A DNA stretch of 64,000 nucleotides from Mesorhizobium sp. WSM4313 (GCF_002294725.1 NZ_NSFT01000001.1:682001-746000), one strand, 5' to 3'; shown: positions 34,986 to 46,667, counted from the stretch's first letter. Program-made: numbers and translations. Notes: generated from the letters alone by a model not told the origin.

Positions 34986-35020
34986 TTGTGCATCGCACAA
35001 TATATTGAGGTGCATTGCAC
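34986..35020. promoter_or_regulatory. Two palindromes before the phasin gene, candidate PhaR/AniA operator
   Basis: TTGTGC-ATC-GCACAA (34986-35000) and GTGC-ATT-GCAC (35010-35020) are perfect palindromes 24 bases apart, centre to centre at 34993 and 35015. They share a TGCAT-GCACAA core. TGC-rich palindromes before phasin genes are known targets of the PHB-responsive repressor PhaR; assignment is inference. Confidence 0.5.
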
Positions 35021-35068
35021 AAGGGCGCCCGGGGCAAAAAGGGCGTTTCAACCAAAGGGAAGTATGAA

Positions 35069-35398
35069 ATGACCCAGACCTATGAGGACTTCACGAAATA
35101 CGGCAAGGAATTTGCCGACACCGGGCTGAAGAGCTTCGCCTCGCTCACCAAGGGCGCGCAGGCGATCGCCACCGAAGCCGGCGAATACACCAAGAAGAGC
35201 TTCGAAGCCGGCACCGCCGCCTTCGAGAAGCTGTTCGCAGCCAAGTCGATCGAGAAGGCCGTCGAGATCCAGACCGATTACGCTAAGCAGAGCTATGAGA
35301 GCTTCGTGGCTGAGGCCAGCAAGATCGGCAATCTCTATGCCGAACTCGCCAAGGAAGCGTACAAGCCCTTCGAATCGGTGGTCGCCAAGGCGAAGTAA
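35069..35398 (+). CDS. phaP: Phasin family protein
   Basis: A 109-residue, all-helical, Lys/Glu/Ala-rich protein. It coats polyhydroxybutyrate granules and controls their number and size. Segments such as FADTGLKSFASLTKGAQAIA and FEKLFAAKSIEKAVEIQTDY match the phasin_2 family. AGGGAAG precedes the ATG at 35069. Two TGC palindromes lie 50-80 bp upstream and a textbook terminator follows, so it is a single-gene transcript probably controlled by PhaR. Confidence 0.9.
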   Translation: MTQTYEDFTKYGKEFADTGLKSFASLTKGAQAIATEAGEYTKKSFEAGTAAFEKLFAAKSIEKAVEIQTDYAKQSYESFVAEASKIGNLYAELAKEAYKPFESVVAKAK

Positions 35399-35443
35399 TT
35401 TCGCCCGATCACACCGGACACGGCCAGCGGGCCAATCAAAAGG

Positions 35444-35474
35444 ACCCGGTCGCGAAAACGCGGCCGGGTTTTTT
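35444..35474 (+). terminator. Rho-independent terminator after the phasin gene
   Basis: ACCCGGTCGCG and CGCGGCCGGGT pair with one G-T pair around AAAA, and six T follow. Confidence 0.88.
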
Positions 35475-35675
35475 CATGCGTGATCGCAACCTGACGCACC
35501 TTGCCGCATTCACGATTGAGAAATTCGCTGCAGTTTGCCCACCTAGCCATATTGTCAGCTAAACAGAAGGGCTTAAAATCGTCCATCGAGAACCTACATG
35601 TTGAACTCGCATGAGGATTCGAAAAGGCTGGACTACGTGACGATCGGTTTGACTGCCACGGCAGGCGTGGTGCGA

Positions 35676-36002
35676 ATGCAAAGTGACGGAGACCGCAACG
35701 ATCCCGGTCGCGGCACCGCTGTCATCACGCGCACCAAAACCAAGACCAAGAAGCCCAGTCTCTACCGGGTCCTCATTCTGAACGACGACTACACCCCGAT
35801 GGAGTTCGTCGTTCACGTCCTGGAGCGTTTTTTCCAAAAGGACCGCGAAGCCGCCACACGCATCATGCTTCATGTTCACAATCATGGAGTGGGCGAGTGC
35901 GGCATCTACACATTCGAGGTGGCCGAGACCAAAGTGTCCCAGGTCATGGATTTCGCCCGACAGAATCAGCATCCGCTGCAATGCGTGATGGAGAAGAAGT
36001 GA
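35676..36002 (+). CDS. clpS: ATP-dependent Clp protease adaptor ClpS
   Basis: Delivers N-degron substrates to ClpAP. It has 108 residues from the ATG at 35676; an in-frame start at 35598 would add 26 residues of poor composition. The N-terminal 30 residues are flexible and charged ([10 protein letters not shown]), followed by the core [20 protein letters not shown], which contains the Asn-Asp that holds the N-terminal residue, and [19 protein letters not shown]. Six bases separate it from clpA, so they form an operon. Confidence 0.93.
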   Translation: MQSDGDRNDPGRGTAVITRTKTKTKKPSLYRVLILNDDYTPMEFVVHVLERFFQKDREAATRIMLHVHNHGVGECGIYTFEVAETKVSQVMDFARQNQHPLQCVMEKK

Positions 36003-36008
36003 GGTAAC

Positions 36009-38474
<2,466 letters not shown>

Positions 38475-38494
38475 TCGGCCTTCATTTGAAATGC

Positions 38495-38526
38495 AAAGAG
38501 CCCCGGCAATGGGGCTCTTTTCTTTT
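38495..38526 (+). terminator. Rho-independent terminator after clpA
   Basis: AAAGAGCCCC (38495-38504) pairs with GGGGCTCTTT (38511-38520) around a six-base loop, followed by TCTTTT. Confidence 0.85.
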
Positions 38527-38564
38527 GAGCGGTCAGCGCGCAGTCACTGGGGTCGAAGGCTGGG

Positions 38565-38993
38565 TCAGCTTCCCAGCGCCGCGCGGATCTTGCCGGCGTG
38601 CTCGGCCAGCACTTCGGGCTTCTCCATCTGGCCGGAATGCGGCTTCAACGGCACGCCTTCGAAGCGTGGCACGACGTGGACATGGAGATGATAGACGGTC
38701 TGCCCGGAGGCCGGTTCGTTGAACTGCATGAGGGTGACGCCGTCGGCGTCGAAGGCCTTTTTCACTGCCACGGCCACCTTCTGGACGACCGCGAACAGCG
38801 GACCGAGCGTTGCCGGATCGGCGTCGAGCATGTTGCGGGACGGCGCCTTGGGCATCACCAGTGTGTGGCCCATGCCTTGCGGCATCACATCCATGAAGGC
38901 GACGACCGCATCGTCCTCGTAGACGCGGTGCGATGGAATCTCGCCGCGCAGGATTTTCGCAAAGATATTGCCGGGATCATAGGCTTCGGCCAT
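38565..38993 (-). CDS. HIT family hydrolase
   Basis: A 142-residue histidine triad protein. The N-terminus NIFAKILRGEIPSHRVYEDD is typical of the HINT/Hit branch, and the active site is VYHLHVHVVPR with the His-x-His-x-His triad near residue 105. Such enzymes hydrolyse nucleoside phosphoramidates or adenylated compounds. GGGAG precedes the ATG at 38993, which is preferred over an upstream start. It converges with clpA. A RIME-like palindrome lies just upstream. Confidence 0.9.
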   Translation of the reverse strand: MAEAYDPGNIFAKILRGEIPSHRVYEDDAVVAFMDVMPQGMGHTLVMPKAPSRNMLDADPATLGPLFAVVQKVAVAVKKAFDADGVTLMQFNEPASGQTVYHLHVHVVPRFEGVPLKPHSGQMEKPEVLAEHAGKIRAALGS

Positions 38994-39071
38994 GGGGTGA
39001 CACTCCCAATTGCATTCACCGTCCGGTGTAGCGAAGCCGCCGACGGGCGGCAAGGCGCTCAGGCGAGATCG

Positions 39072-39130
39072 CTAAAGCGCGTCGTAAGGAATGGATTCGG
39101 GCGACGCGCTTTAAGTCTCTGTTTTCATGT
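39072..39130. repeat. RIME-like palindrome, copy 2
   Basis: AAAGCGCGTCG (39074-39084) and CGACGCGCTTT (39102-39112) are perfect 11-bp arms, followed by AAGTCTCTGTTTTCATGT. The layout and sequence match the first half of the element at 23951-24053; the second palindrome is lacking here. Confidence 0.7.
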
Positions 39131-39164
39131 TTCATCGCAGCGGCATGGCGCGCGGTGAGGCCGG

Positions 39165-40379
39165 CTATTCCCCAAGATCCTTGCGGAAGGGCGTGTGCTC
39201 TTCGAGATATTCGGCCATGCGCTCGACCTCGCGGCGCTCGCGCCTGAGATAGTCGGCGACGGCGTTGCGCAAGCCGGGATGCGAGAAGTAGTGCGCCGAA
39301 TGCATGGTCACCGGCCGGTAGCCGCGCGCCAGCTTGTGCTCGCCCTGCGCGCCTGCCTCCACCACCTTGAGCTTGCGCTCGATGGCGAAATCGATCGCCT
39401 GATGGTAGCAGACCTCGAAATGCAGGAAGGGGTGATCCTCGATGCAGCCCCAGTTGCGTCCGTAGAGCGCGTCGGAGCCGATGAAGTTGATGGCGCCGGC
39501 AATGTAGCGGCCGTTCCGCTTTGCCATCACCAGGAGGATGTCGTCGGCCATGCGCTCGCCGATCAGCGAGAAGAACTGTCGGTTGAGATAGGGCCGGCCC
39601 CATTTCCTGCCGCCGGTATCCATGTAGAAGGCGAAGAAATCGTCCCAGGCGCTTTCGGTGATGTCCTTGCCGGTCAGCCAGTCGATCGAGATGCCGTCGG
39701 CAACCGCTTCCCGGCGCTCCTTCTTCATTGCCTTGCGCTTGCGCGAGGCAAGCGTGGCGAGGAAGTCGTCATAGGTCGAAAAGCCTTCGTTGAAGAAATG
39801 GAACTGCTGGTCGGTGCGATGCAGGAAGCCCGCCGCCTCCAGCGTCGCCACATCCGGCTCGGTTGCGAAGGTGACATGCGCCGAAGAGACGCCGAGCTTT
39901 TCGGTCACCAGCTTCAGGCCTTCCGCCAGTCCTGCCTTCACCGCACTTTCATTCTCGGCTTTGCCGACCAGCAGGCGAGGGCCGGTGACTGGTGAAAACG
40001 GCACCGAGCATTGCAACTTGGGATAATAGCGGCCGCCGGCGCGCTCGAAGGCGTCCGACCAGCCGTGGTCGAAGACATATTCGCCCTGGCTGTGCGATTT
40101 GAGGTAACAAGGGACGGCGCCGAGAAGCCTGCCTTGCGGGGTTTCCAGCCGCAAGTGATGACCCTGCCAGCCAGTGCGCCGGACGGCGCAGCCTGAATCT
40201 TCCAGAGCGCTTAGAAAAGCGAATGAAACCAGCGGGTTGTAGATGTTTTCTTGATCGCCGCGCGTGGTTCCGGCAAAGCCGTTCCATTCCTCGCAGGTGA
40301 AGGCGCCGATACCCGCCGCGATGCGGATCGCATAATCCGCATTCGCTGCCCGTCCATCGTCTTCGTCGCCCTGATCCAT
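39165..40379 (-). CDS. GNAT/FemAB-like protein (DUF482, COG3146)
   Basis: A 404-residue protein of the DUF482 family, built from two GNAT-like folds as in FemAB peptidyltransferases. Typical segments are NPLVSFAFLSALEDSGC near residue 48, ARRK-like SRKRKAMKKERRE near 215 and GRNWGCIEDHPFLHFEVCYHQ near 310, then GAQGEHKLARGYRP, which forms the acyl-carrier binding end. Annotated in some genomes as peptidoglycan-related, but its substrate is unknown. Single gene. Confidence 0.85.
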   Translation of the reverse strand: MDQGDEDDGRAANADYAIRIAAGIGAFTCEEWNGFAGTTRGDQENIYNPLVSFAFLSALEDSGCAVRRTGWQGHHLRLETPQGRLLGAVPCYLKSHSQGEYVFDHGWSDAFERAGGRYYPKLQCSVPFSPVTGPRLLVGKAENESAVKAGLAEGLKLVTEKLGVSSAHVTFATEPDVATLEAAGFLHRTDQQFHFFNEGFSTYDDFLATLASRKRKAMKKERREAVADGISIDWLTGKDITESAWDDFFAFYMDTGGRKWGRPYLNRQFFSLIGERMADDILLVMAKRNGRYIAGAINFIGSDALYGRNWGCIEDHPFLHFEVCYHQAIDFAIERKLKVVEAGAQGEHKLARGYRPVTMHSAHYFSHPGLRNAVADYLRRERREVERMAEYLEEHTPFRKDLGE

Positions 40380-40434
40380 GGGGCTTATTTAAGCTTCGCA
40401 GGGGCAGCTACAAGTCACGTTTGAGGCACTCGGC

Positions 40435-41163
40435 TCAGCCAACTCTCACCAGGCCGGGATCGAAACCCTCGAAGGTCATCTGGTCGGCATATTTGAAGGT
40501 GAGGTCGACCGCCGGCTGGTCATGCACGGTCCAGGTAATGACCGGCATCTTCAGCCTTTCGCGCACGAAGCTGACGAAGGGGTTGGGCAGGTCGCCGGCA
40601 GCGTAGGAGGTGAAGGCGAGATCGTGCGCGAGCATGGCGAAATGCGCCTCGATCAGCTGGTTGTCCCTGCCATAGGCGGTCAGCCCGCCGGGGATGCCGG
40701 GGGCGTCCTTGGCGAAGTCGCGGATCAGCCAGTGGTCGAACGACATGATCGCCACCTTGCCGTTGTAGCGCTTGAGCAGCCGGCCGACCCTGGCCACCAG
40801 CCCCGCATCGTGGCCGGGAACGCCTTTCAGCTCGACCACCAGCGGCACACGGCCGTCGATCAGGTCGAGCGCCTCCTCGAGCGTCGGCACGTGGTCCTTG
40901 GTGCCGCCGACCTTGAGCGTCGCCAGTTCGGCCGCGGTGCGTTGCCAGACGAAGCCATCCTGGCCGGTCAGCCGTTTCAGATCGCCGTCATGGATGATGA
41001 CCGGGACGCCGTCGGACGAGAGATGCACGTCGCATTCGATGGCATAGCCGCGCTCGGCCGCCGCGGCGAAAGCCGACAGCGTGTTTTCCCAGCGCGTCTT
41101 GTTCATGTCGTGGAAGCCGCGATGCGCGACGGGCTGCGCAATCAGCCAGGACAGATCGGTCAT
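40435..41163 (-). CDS. Glycerophosphodiester phosphodiesterase family protein
   Basis: A 242-residue GDPD-fold enzyme that splits glycerophosphodiesters to glycerol 3-phosphate and an alcohol. The catalytic start is AHRGFHDMNKTRWENTLSAF, with GYAIECDVHLSSDGVPVIIHD supplying Glu, Asp and the second His. No signal peptide, so cytoplasmic. The start at 41163 puts the AHRG motif at residues 13-16. It follows the RidA gene by 8 bp, and the two form an operon. Confidence 0.9.
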   Translation of the reverse strand: MTDLSWLIAQPVAHRGFHDMNKTRWENTLSAFAAAAERGYAIECDVHLSSDGVPVIIHDGDLKRLTGQDGFVWQRTAAELATLKVGGTKDHVPTLEEALDLIDGRVPLVVELKGVPGHDAGLVARVGRLLKRYNGKVAIMSFDHWLIRDFAKDAPGIPGGLTAYGRDNQLIEAHFAMLAHDLAFTSYAAGDLPNPFVSFVRERLKMPVITWTVHDQPAVDLTFKYADQMTFEGFDPGLVRVG

Positions 41164-41171
41164 GTTGAGCC

Positions 41172-41636
41172 TCACTCGACTTCGAAGATCGCTTCGATCT
41201 CGACCGCGGCGTTGAGCGGCAGCGAGGCGGTGCCGACGGCGGAGCGGGCATGCTTGCCGCGCTCGCCGAGTGCGGCGACCAGGAAGTCGGAGGCGCCGTT
41301 GGCGACAAGATGCTGCTCGACGAAATCCGGCGCGGAGGCGACGAAGACGGTGATCTTGACTAGGCGCCGGATCTTTTCGAGATCGCCCACTGCGGCCTTG
41401 GCCTGCGCCAGGAGGTTGATGGCGCAGAATTTCGCGCCTTCCTTGCCTGCAGCGGTGTCGATGTCGCGGCCGAGCAACCCGCTTGCCTGCAGCTTGCCGT
41501 CCTTCAGCGGCAACTGGCCGGCGGTGAACAGCGTGTTGCCGGTGCGGCAATAGGGCACGTAGTTGGCGGCGGGCGCGGCGGCGGCCGGGAGGGTGACGCC
41601 AAGATCGCTTAGCCGCTTTTCGATTGTTTCGCTCAT
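41172..41636 (-). CDS. RidA family protein
   Basis: A 154-residue protein of the longer RidA/YjgF branch (COG0251). Visible segments are SGLLGRDIDTAAGKEGAK, LVKITVFVASAPDF and HARSAVGTASLPLNAAVEIE, which includes the conserved Arg that contacts the substrate carboxylate. RidA proteins destroy reactive enamine/imine intermediates made by PLP enzymes; the longer branch may have other activity. First gene of the pair with the phosphodiesterase. Confidence 0.9.
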   Translation of the reverse strand: MSETIEKRLSDLGVTLPAAAAPAANYVPYCRTGNTLFTAGQLPLKDGKLQASGLLGRDIDTAAGKEGAKFCAINLLAQAKAAVGDLEKIRRLVKITVFVASAPDFVEQHLVANGASDFLVAALGERGKHARSAVGTASLPLNAAVEIEAIFEVE

Positions 41637-41775
41637 TGGTTTTCCCTATTGCTGGAAGACGCCGCGTTGGCCGGGCCGAAATTGCTATTTTTGCCTCGCT
41701 TCCGCCATGACTTTTTTTAAGCTGGACTATCTTTCCCTGCGGTCTGCCTCGCGGCCGCGACGATCGGAGCAACGC

Positions 41776-42606
41776 ATGCGCGCAACGCGCCTTTTTCTCG
41801 CCGCCGCCTGTTTCTCGGCGATGCTCCCGATGGCGCCGGCCCTTGCGGTGCCCGCGCTGCAGGCGCATCGCGCCGTCTACGATCTCACGCTCAACAAGGC
41901 CTCCGATCGCTCAGGCATTACCGGCATCACCGGCCGCATGGTCTATGAGTTCAATGGTTCCGCCTGCGAAGGCTATACAGTGAAATTCCGCTTCGTCACT
42001 CAGATTGCCACCGCCGACGGCACGAAGCTGACGGACCAGCAGACGACCACGTTCGAGGATGCCGAAGGCAAAACGTTTTCGTTCGTGACGAAATCCTTCA
42101 CCGACCAGAACCTCGACAAGGAAGTGAAAGGCACCGCGACCCGGGAGCAGAAGGGCCTCAAAGTCGAGATCGACAAGCCTGAGAAGAACAGCCTCGAGCT
42201 TGCAGCGACGCAGTTCCCGACCCAGCATCTGGTCGAGCTGATCGGCAAGGCCGAAAAGGGCGAGAATTTCTACCAGACCAATCTGTTCGACGGCTCCGAG
42301 GACGCCAACAAGGTGATGACCACCACCGTCATCGTCGGTAAGAAGACCGATGTCCAGAAATCCGACCCGGAGGCGCCGGCGCTGGCCAAGCTCGCGACCG
42401 ACAAATACTGGCCGGTCGACATCGCCTATTTCGACGATACCGACAACAAAGGCGAAGAGGTGCCCGAATACCGGATCAGCTTCAAGCTGCACGAGAACGG
42501 CATCACCCGCGACCTCGTCATGGACTATGGCGAATTCTCGATGACCGGCAAGCTGGTGAACCTGTCGCTGTTCGATCAGACCAAGCCTTGCCCGGCGTCG
42601 AAATAG
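41776..42606 (+). CDS. Cell envelope integrity protein EipB family (DUF1849)
   Basis: A 276-residue periplasmic protein. The signal peptide spans residues 1-24 (MRATRLFLAAACFSAMLPM, cleavage near ALA). The mature domain shows LQAHRAVYDLTLNKASDRSG, a Cys in NGSACEGYT, and a final Cys in TKPCPAS that can close the disulfide known in Brucella EipB. It ends with GEFSMTGKLVNLSLFDQ. EipB is a beta-spiral envelope protein in Brucella needed for outer-membrane stability. The start at 41776 has GGAG six bases upstream. Confidence 0.88.
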   Translation: MRATRLFLAAACFSAMLPMAPALAVPALQAHRAVYDLTLNKASDRSGITGITGRMVYEFNGSACEGYTVKFRFVTQIATADGTKLTDQQTTTFEDAEGKTFSFVTKSFTDQNLDKEVKGTATREQKGLKVEIDKPEKNSLELAATQFPTQHLVELIGKAEKGENFYQTNLFDGSEDANKVMTTTVIVGKKTDVQKSDPEAPALAKLATDKYWPVDIAYFDDTDNKGEEVPEYRISFKLHENGITRDLVMDYGEFSMTGKLVNLSLFDQTKPCPASK

Positions 42607-42688
42607 CAATTGCTGACGGCAGCCGGCCCGGCTTGCAGGCTTGGCCTCCGAATACCATGCGTGAGGCTCACCGAATGCGGTGGGCTTG

Positions 42689-42967
42689 ATGGCAGTCTAT
42701 GTCGATGCGGCGATCTGGAAATGGGCCGGCCACCGCTGGTGCCATCTGCTCGCCGATAACACCGACGAACTCCATCGCTTTGCAGCCGAGCTGGGCCTTA
42801 AGCGTTCGTCCTATCAGGGGCCACCCAAGACATCGGCGCCGCATTACGATATCACTGGCTTCGAGCGTGATCGCGCGGTCAGGCTTGGGGCGATCGAATG
42901 CACCCGCGAGGACATCGTGGCGATCTTCCGCCGCGTGCGGGTTCCGAATGGGAAGGTAAGACGATGA
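42689..42967 (+). CDS. DUF4031 domain-containing protein
   Basis: A 92-residue protein matching the DUF4031 pattern: AVYVDAAIWKWAGHRWCHLLAD, then FAAELGLKRSSYQGPPKTSA and HYDITGFERDRAVRLGA. Function unknown. The stop overlaps the start of the LysE-type exporter gene by four bases (ATGA), so they are cotranscribed. Confidence 0.82.
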   Translation: MAVYVDAAIWKWAGHRWCHLLADNTDELHRFAAELGLKRSSYQGPPKTSAPHYDITGFERDRAVRLGAIECTREDIVAIFRRVRVPNGKVRR

Positions 42968-43575
42968 CGATGACGGCGTTCCTGGCTTATTGCGTCGCGA
43001 TCTCATTGGCCGCCGCCACGCCTGGACCGGCGATGTTCGCGGTGATTACCAATGGTCTGTCGCGTGGGTTCTCGCGGGCTTTCATAGCCGGCATGGGGGT
43101 CGCCGCGGGCGACGCCGTCCTGGTCACCCTGGCGTTGCTCGGGTTGGTGGCGTTGGCCCAGACCTTCGAGTGGATTTTTCTTTTGCTGAAATACGCCGGC
43201 GCCGCTTACCTGGTCTTTCTCGGCATCAGGATGTGGCGGGCGGCCGCCCAGAAACCAGACGACTCTCGTCAGACACAGGCGCGGCTGTCGCGGTCCTTCT
43301 TTCTCGGCGCGTCCATTGCGCTCGGCAATCCGAAGGCGATTCTGTTCCACGCCTCCATCATGCCGCTGATCCTCAACCTTGACACCATGACCTTCGCCGA
43401 TGGCCTGCTCGTGGTCCTTGTCGTGGTCAGCGTCAATATCGTCACCATGGGTCTCTATGCCGCGATGGCGGGGCGGGCAGCCGGATGGTTCAAGACCCCG
43501 AAGCGCATGCGCCTCATGAACAGGCTCGCTGGCGGCGCGATGATCGGTACCGGTGCGCTGATTGCCGCACGTTGA
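42964..43575 (+). CDS. LysE family amino-acid exporter
   Basis: A 203-residue inner-membrane protein with six hydrophobic segments, the LysE/RhtB layout. The conserved start is FLAYCVAISLAAATPGPAMF, then GLSRGFSRAFIAGMGVAAGD, and in the middle FLGASIALGNPKAILFHASI. It exports amino acids or related small molecules; the substrate cannot be told. It starts at 42964, on the DUF4031 gene stop. Confidence 0.9.
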   Translation: MTMTAFLAYCVAISLAAATPGPAMFAVITNGLSRGFSRAFIAGMGVAAGDAVLVTLALLGLVALAQTFEWIFLLLKYAGAAYLVFLGIRMWRAAAQKPDDSRQTQARLSRSFFLGASIALGNPKAILFHASIMPLILNLDTMTFADGLLVVLVVVSVNIVTMGLYAAMAGRAAGWFKTPKRMRLMNRLAGGAMIGTGALIAAR

Positions 43576-43639
43576 TGCGCGAAGTGATACCCAGCTTGCG
43601 TTTGTGACGCTTCCCCTCTATATGCGCGCTCATTCCACA

Positions 43640-43724
43640 CACGGACTTTGGTGTCTGCCCGGGAGAAATCCGGCTGAGACCTCCGGTGGCATCAGGACAT
43701 AAGTCCGAAATGCCTGTGTCCGTG
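43640..43724 (+). promoter_or_regulatory. Structured 5' leader of rpsB
   Basis: CACGGAC (43640-43646) can pair with GTCCGTG (43718-43724), closing an 85-base domain with an internal hairpin GGAC-ATAA-GTCC (43695-43706). It ends 26 bases before the rpsB start. Ribosomal protein S2 controls its own message through leader RNA in other bacteria. That role here is inference. Confidence 0.4.
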
Positions 43725-43750
43725 GAGGCCAACCGGAAAGGAACTAAAGA

Positions 43751-44530
43751 ATGGCTCTGCCAGATTTCAGCATGCGCCAGCTTTTGGAAGCTGGTGTTCA
43801 CTTCGGCCACCAGACCCACCGCTGGAACCCGAAGATGGCGCCTTATATCTATGGCGCCCGCAACAACATCCACATCATCGACCTGTCGCAGACGGTGCCG
43901 CTGCTGCACCAGGCCCTGAAGCAGGTGTCCGACACCGTCGCCAAGGGCGGCCGCGTGCTGTTCGTCGGCACCAAGCGCCAGGCGTCCGACATCGTCGCCG
44001 ACGCGGCGCAGCGTTCGGCCCAGTACTATGTCAATTCGCGTTGGCTGGGCGGCATGCTCACCAACTGGAAGACGATCTCGAACTCGATCCAGCGCCTGCG
44101 CAAGCTCGACGAGACGCTCTCCGGCGAGGCCCAGGGCCTCACCAAGAAGGAGCGCCTGAACCTCGACCGCGAGCGCGAGAAGCTCAACAAGGCTCTCGGC
44201 GGCATCAAGGACATGGGCTCGACGCCGGACCTGATGTTCGTCATCGACACCAACAAGGAAGCGATCGCCATCCTCGAGGCCAAGCGCCTCGGCATTCCGG
44301 TCGTGGCCATCATCGATTCGAACTGCGACCCGGACAAGATCGACTTCCCGATCCCCGGCAATGACGACGCGGCCCGCGCGATCCAGCTCTATTGCGACCT
44401 GATCGCCAAGGCCGCCATCGACGGCATCGCCCGTCAGCAGGGCGCGCTCGGCGTCGACATCGGCGCTTCGGCGGAGGCTCCGGTCGAGCCGGCGCTCGAC
44501 GCTCCGGCCGCAGAAGCTCCGGAAGCTTGA
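43751..44530 (+). CDS. rpsB: 30S ribosomal protein S2
   Basis: A 259-residue S2 protein. The N-terminus is [20 protein letters not shown], the core has [19 protein letters not shown] and [19 protein letters not shown], and [20 protein letters not shown] follows. A C-terminal Ala/Glu/Pro-rich extension ([18 protein letters not shown]) is longer than in E. coli and common in alphaproteobacteria. It is followed by tsf after 121 bp containing a hairpin. Confidence 0.97.
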   Translation: MALPDFSMRQLLEAGVHFGHQTHRWNPKMAPYIYGARNNIHIIDLSQTVPLLHQALKQVSDTVAKGGRVLFVGTKRQASDIVADAAQRSAQYYVNSRWLGGMLTNWKTISNSIQRLRKLDETLSGEAQGLTKKERLNLDREREKLNKALGGIKDMGSTPDLMFVIDTNKEAIAILEAKRLGIPVVAIIDSNCDPDKIDFPIPGNDDAARAIQLYCDLIAKAAIDGIARQQGALGVDIGASAEAPVEPALDAPAAEAPEA

Positions 44531-44535
44531 TAAGG

Positions 44536-44554
44536 AAGGCCGGATCCCGGCCTT
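44536..44554 (+). terminator. Hairpin between rpsB and tsf
   Basis: AAGGCCGG and CCGGCCTT are perfect arms around ATC, followed by CATCTTT. A weak terminator or attenuator that would lower tsf relative to rpsB. Confidence 0.65.
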
Positions 44555-44651
44555 CATCTTTCCAATAAGTTGGCGCGCTAAAGCGCTTTTGCCGAGCGCA
44601 TCACCCGAGTCCCGGTTGGTGCGTCGGCGCATTTGAGACAAAGAGGCGACA

Positions 44652-45572
44652 ATGAGCATTTCGGCTGCACAGGTCAAAGAACTCCGCGACTTGACCGGCG
44701 CGGGCATGATGGACTGCAAGGCGGCGTTGAACGAGACCAACGGCGACATGGAAGCGGCCGTCGACTGGCTGCGCAAGAAGGGTATCTCCAAGGCCGACAA
44801 GAAGGCCGGGCGCACTGCCGCCGAGGGCCTGATCGGCGTCGACGCCGGCGTGCGTGAAGCGGCCATCGCCGAGGTCAATTCCGAGACCGACTTCGTCGCC
44901 CGCAACGAGCAGTTCCAGCAACTGGTCCGCAATGTCGCGAAGGTCGCGCTCGCCTATGGCGTAACCGAAGCGGTTGCCGCCGCCAAGTATCCAGGCTCCG
45001 ACAAGACGGTCACCGAGACCGTCAAGGACGCGGTCGGCACCATCGGCGAGAACATCAATTTCCGCCGTTCGGCCAAGCTTACCGTGCCGCATGGCGTGGT
45101 GGCGACCTATGTCCACAATGCGGTTGCCGATGGGCTGGGCAAGCTCGGCGTGCTGGTCGCGATCGAGACCACCGGCAACGAGCATGCCGCGAACGCCTTT
45201 GCCCGCCAGGTTGCCATGCACGTCGCCGCCACCAACCCGGTGGCGCTGACGGCCGAAGAGGTCGACCCGGCGCTTATCGAGCGCGAGAAGGCGATCTTCT
45301 CCGACCAGGCGCGCCAGTCGGGCAAGCCGGAAGCCATCATCGAGAAGATGGTCGAGGGCCGTCTGCGCAAGTTCTACGAAGAGGTGGTGCTTTTGAAGCA
45401 GGCCTTCGTGCTCAATCCCGACATCACCGTCGAGAAGGCGCTGAAGGATGCCGAGAAGGAGATCGGCGCTCCGGCGAAGATCACTTCCTATCTGCGCTTC
45501 GCGCTGGGCGAAGGCATCGAGAAGGAAACGACCGATTTCGCGGCGGAAGTCGCGGCCGCGGTCAAGAAATAG
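44652..45572 (+). CDS. tsf: Elongation factor Ts
   Basis: Guanine nucleotide exchange factor for EF-Tu, 306 residues. The UBA-like N-terminus has [19 protein letters not shown], followed by the EF-Tu contact [15 protein letters not shown] and the two core subdomains, with [12 protein letters not shown] in the second. The C-terminus ends with the conserved [12 protein letters not shown]. Standard rpsB-tsf pair. Confidence 0.97.
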   Translation: MSISAAQVKELRDLTGAGMMDCKAALNETNGDMEAAVDWLRKKGISKADKKAGRTAAEGLIGVDAGVREAAIAEVNSETDFVARNEQFQQLVRNVAKVALAYGVTEAVAAAKYPGSDKTVTETVKDAVGTIGENINFRRSAKLTVPHGVVATYVHNAVADGLGKLGVLVAIETTGNEHAANAFARQVAMHVAATNPVALTAEEVDPALIEREKAIFSDQARQSGKPEAIIEKMVEGRLRKFYEEVVLLKQAFVLNPDITVEKALKDAEKEIGAPAKITSYLRFALGEGIEKETTDFAAEVAAAVKK

Positions 45573-45625
45573 CTCCGATCCGAGGGGAGCGTGCGGCGTT
45601 TCCTTAAGGTGACGAGCTCACGAGC

Positions 45626-46552
45626 TCAGGCGACTCGGCCGGGTGTCCGCATGGACGCCCGGCCGATTTCTTGTGCGGTATCGATAAAGGCCCTGAGCTT
45701 CGGCGCCATCGACGCGCGGCGCGGGAAATAAAGGAAGAGCCCGGGCTCTTCGATCGCTGTCTTCGGCAGGATCTGGACGAGGCGGCCGGCTGCCAGGTCG
45801 GCGCGCACCAGCGGCTCGAAGGCGTAGGCGAGCCCGACGCCGGCCAGCGCCAGATCGATAGCGCCAAGCGAATCCGTGACGACGGTCGTGCCGCGCGTCT
45901 CGACAACGACATCCTTGCCGTTGTCGTTCAGGTCCCAGCGGTAAAGCGCGCCTGACCGAACCAGCCGGTACCCGATGCAGTTGTGATTGGCGAGATCGGC
46001 CACGTCGCGCGGACGGCCGTGCTTTGCGACATAGGCGGGAGAAGCAACGATCACGGCTTTGAACGGTGGCGTCATCCTGACGGTGACCATGTCCTGCGCG
46101 ATCATTTCACCCAGCCGGATGCCGGCGTCAAACCCTTCCCCGACGATATCGATAAGTCCCTGATCGGCAACGATCTCGACCGTCACGTCGGGATAGCGTT
46201 CCGCCATCGCCGCGACCACCGGCGTCACCGCCAGGGGGATCGCTATGTTGGAGGCGTTGATCCTGAGCAGGCCGGCGGGCCTTCCCTTCACGCCTCGAAT
46301 GCGGTCCATCCGCTCGGCGATGTCCTGCAGGGCAGGGCCCGCAGTCTCCACCAGCGCTTTGCCTGCCTCGGTCAGCGAGACGCTGCGCGTCGTGCGCGCA
46401 AAGAGCGGCTGGCCGATGCGCTCCTCCACCAGCCGCACCGCATGGCTGACGGCAGACGGGCTCATGCCCAGCTCAGCCGCGGCAAGCGCGAAGCCGCCGC
46501 GCCGGGCCACGGCGACAATGACCGGAAGGTGTGTGAGCAGATCGCGATCCAT
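45626..46552 (-). CDS. LysR family transcriptional regulator
   Basis: A 308-residue LysR protein. The DNA-binding helix-turn-helix is at residues 8-66 (RRGGFALAAAELGMSPSAVS, then LVEERIGQPLFARTTR). The effector domain of periplasmic-binding type covers about 93-295, with DAGIRLGEMIAQDMVTVRM near residue 160. It belongs to the common CrgA-like branch. It is divergent from the SnoaL-like gene (115 bp between starts), which with the following aldo-keto reductase is its likely target. Confidence 0.9.
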   Translation of the reverse strand: MDRDLLTHLPVIVAVARRGGFALAAAELGMSPSAVSHAVRLVEERIGQPLFARTTRSVSLTEAGKALVETAGPALQDIAERMDRIRGVKGRPAGLLRINASNIAIPLAVTPVVAAMAERYPDVTVEIVADQGLIDIVGEGFDAGIRLGEMIAQDMVTVRMTPPFKAVIVASPAYVAKHGRPRDVADLANHNCIGYRLVRSGALYRWDLNDNGKDVVVETRGTTVVTDSLGAIDLALAGVGLAYAFEPLVRADLAAGRLVQILPKTAIEEPGLFLYFPRRASMAPKLRAFIDTAQEIGRASMRTPGRVA

Positions 46553-46667
46553 TCATGAATGGTATCGCACAGTCTTTGCGAACAATGCAATCTTATCGAT
46601 GCGCCTGAGCCGGCTCATATTGGCTTCAACACATCGGCGGCGGGGCTGATGGCCAAGGAGAGACCAA

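Noticed and set aside
44575..44600. Second RIME-like palindrome before tsf
   Set aside because: Only a short GCGC-TAAA-GCGC palindrome is present, too little to call a copy of the element.
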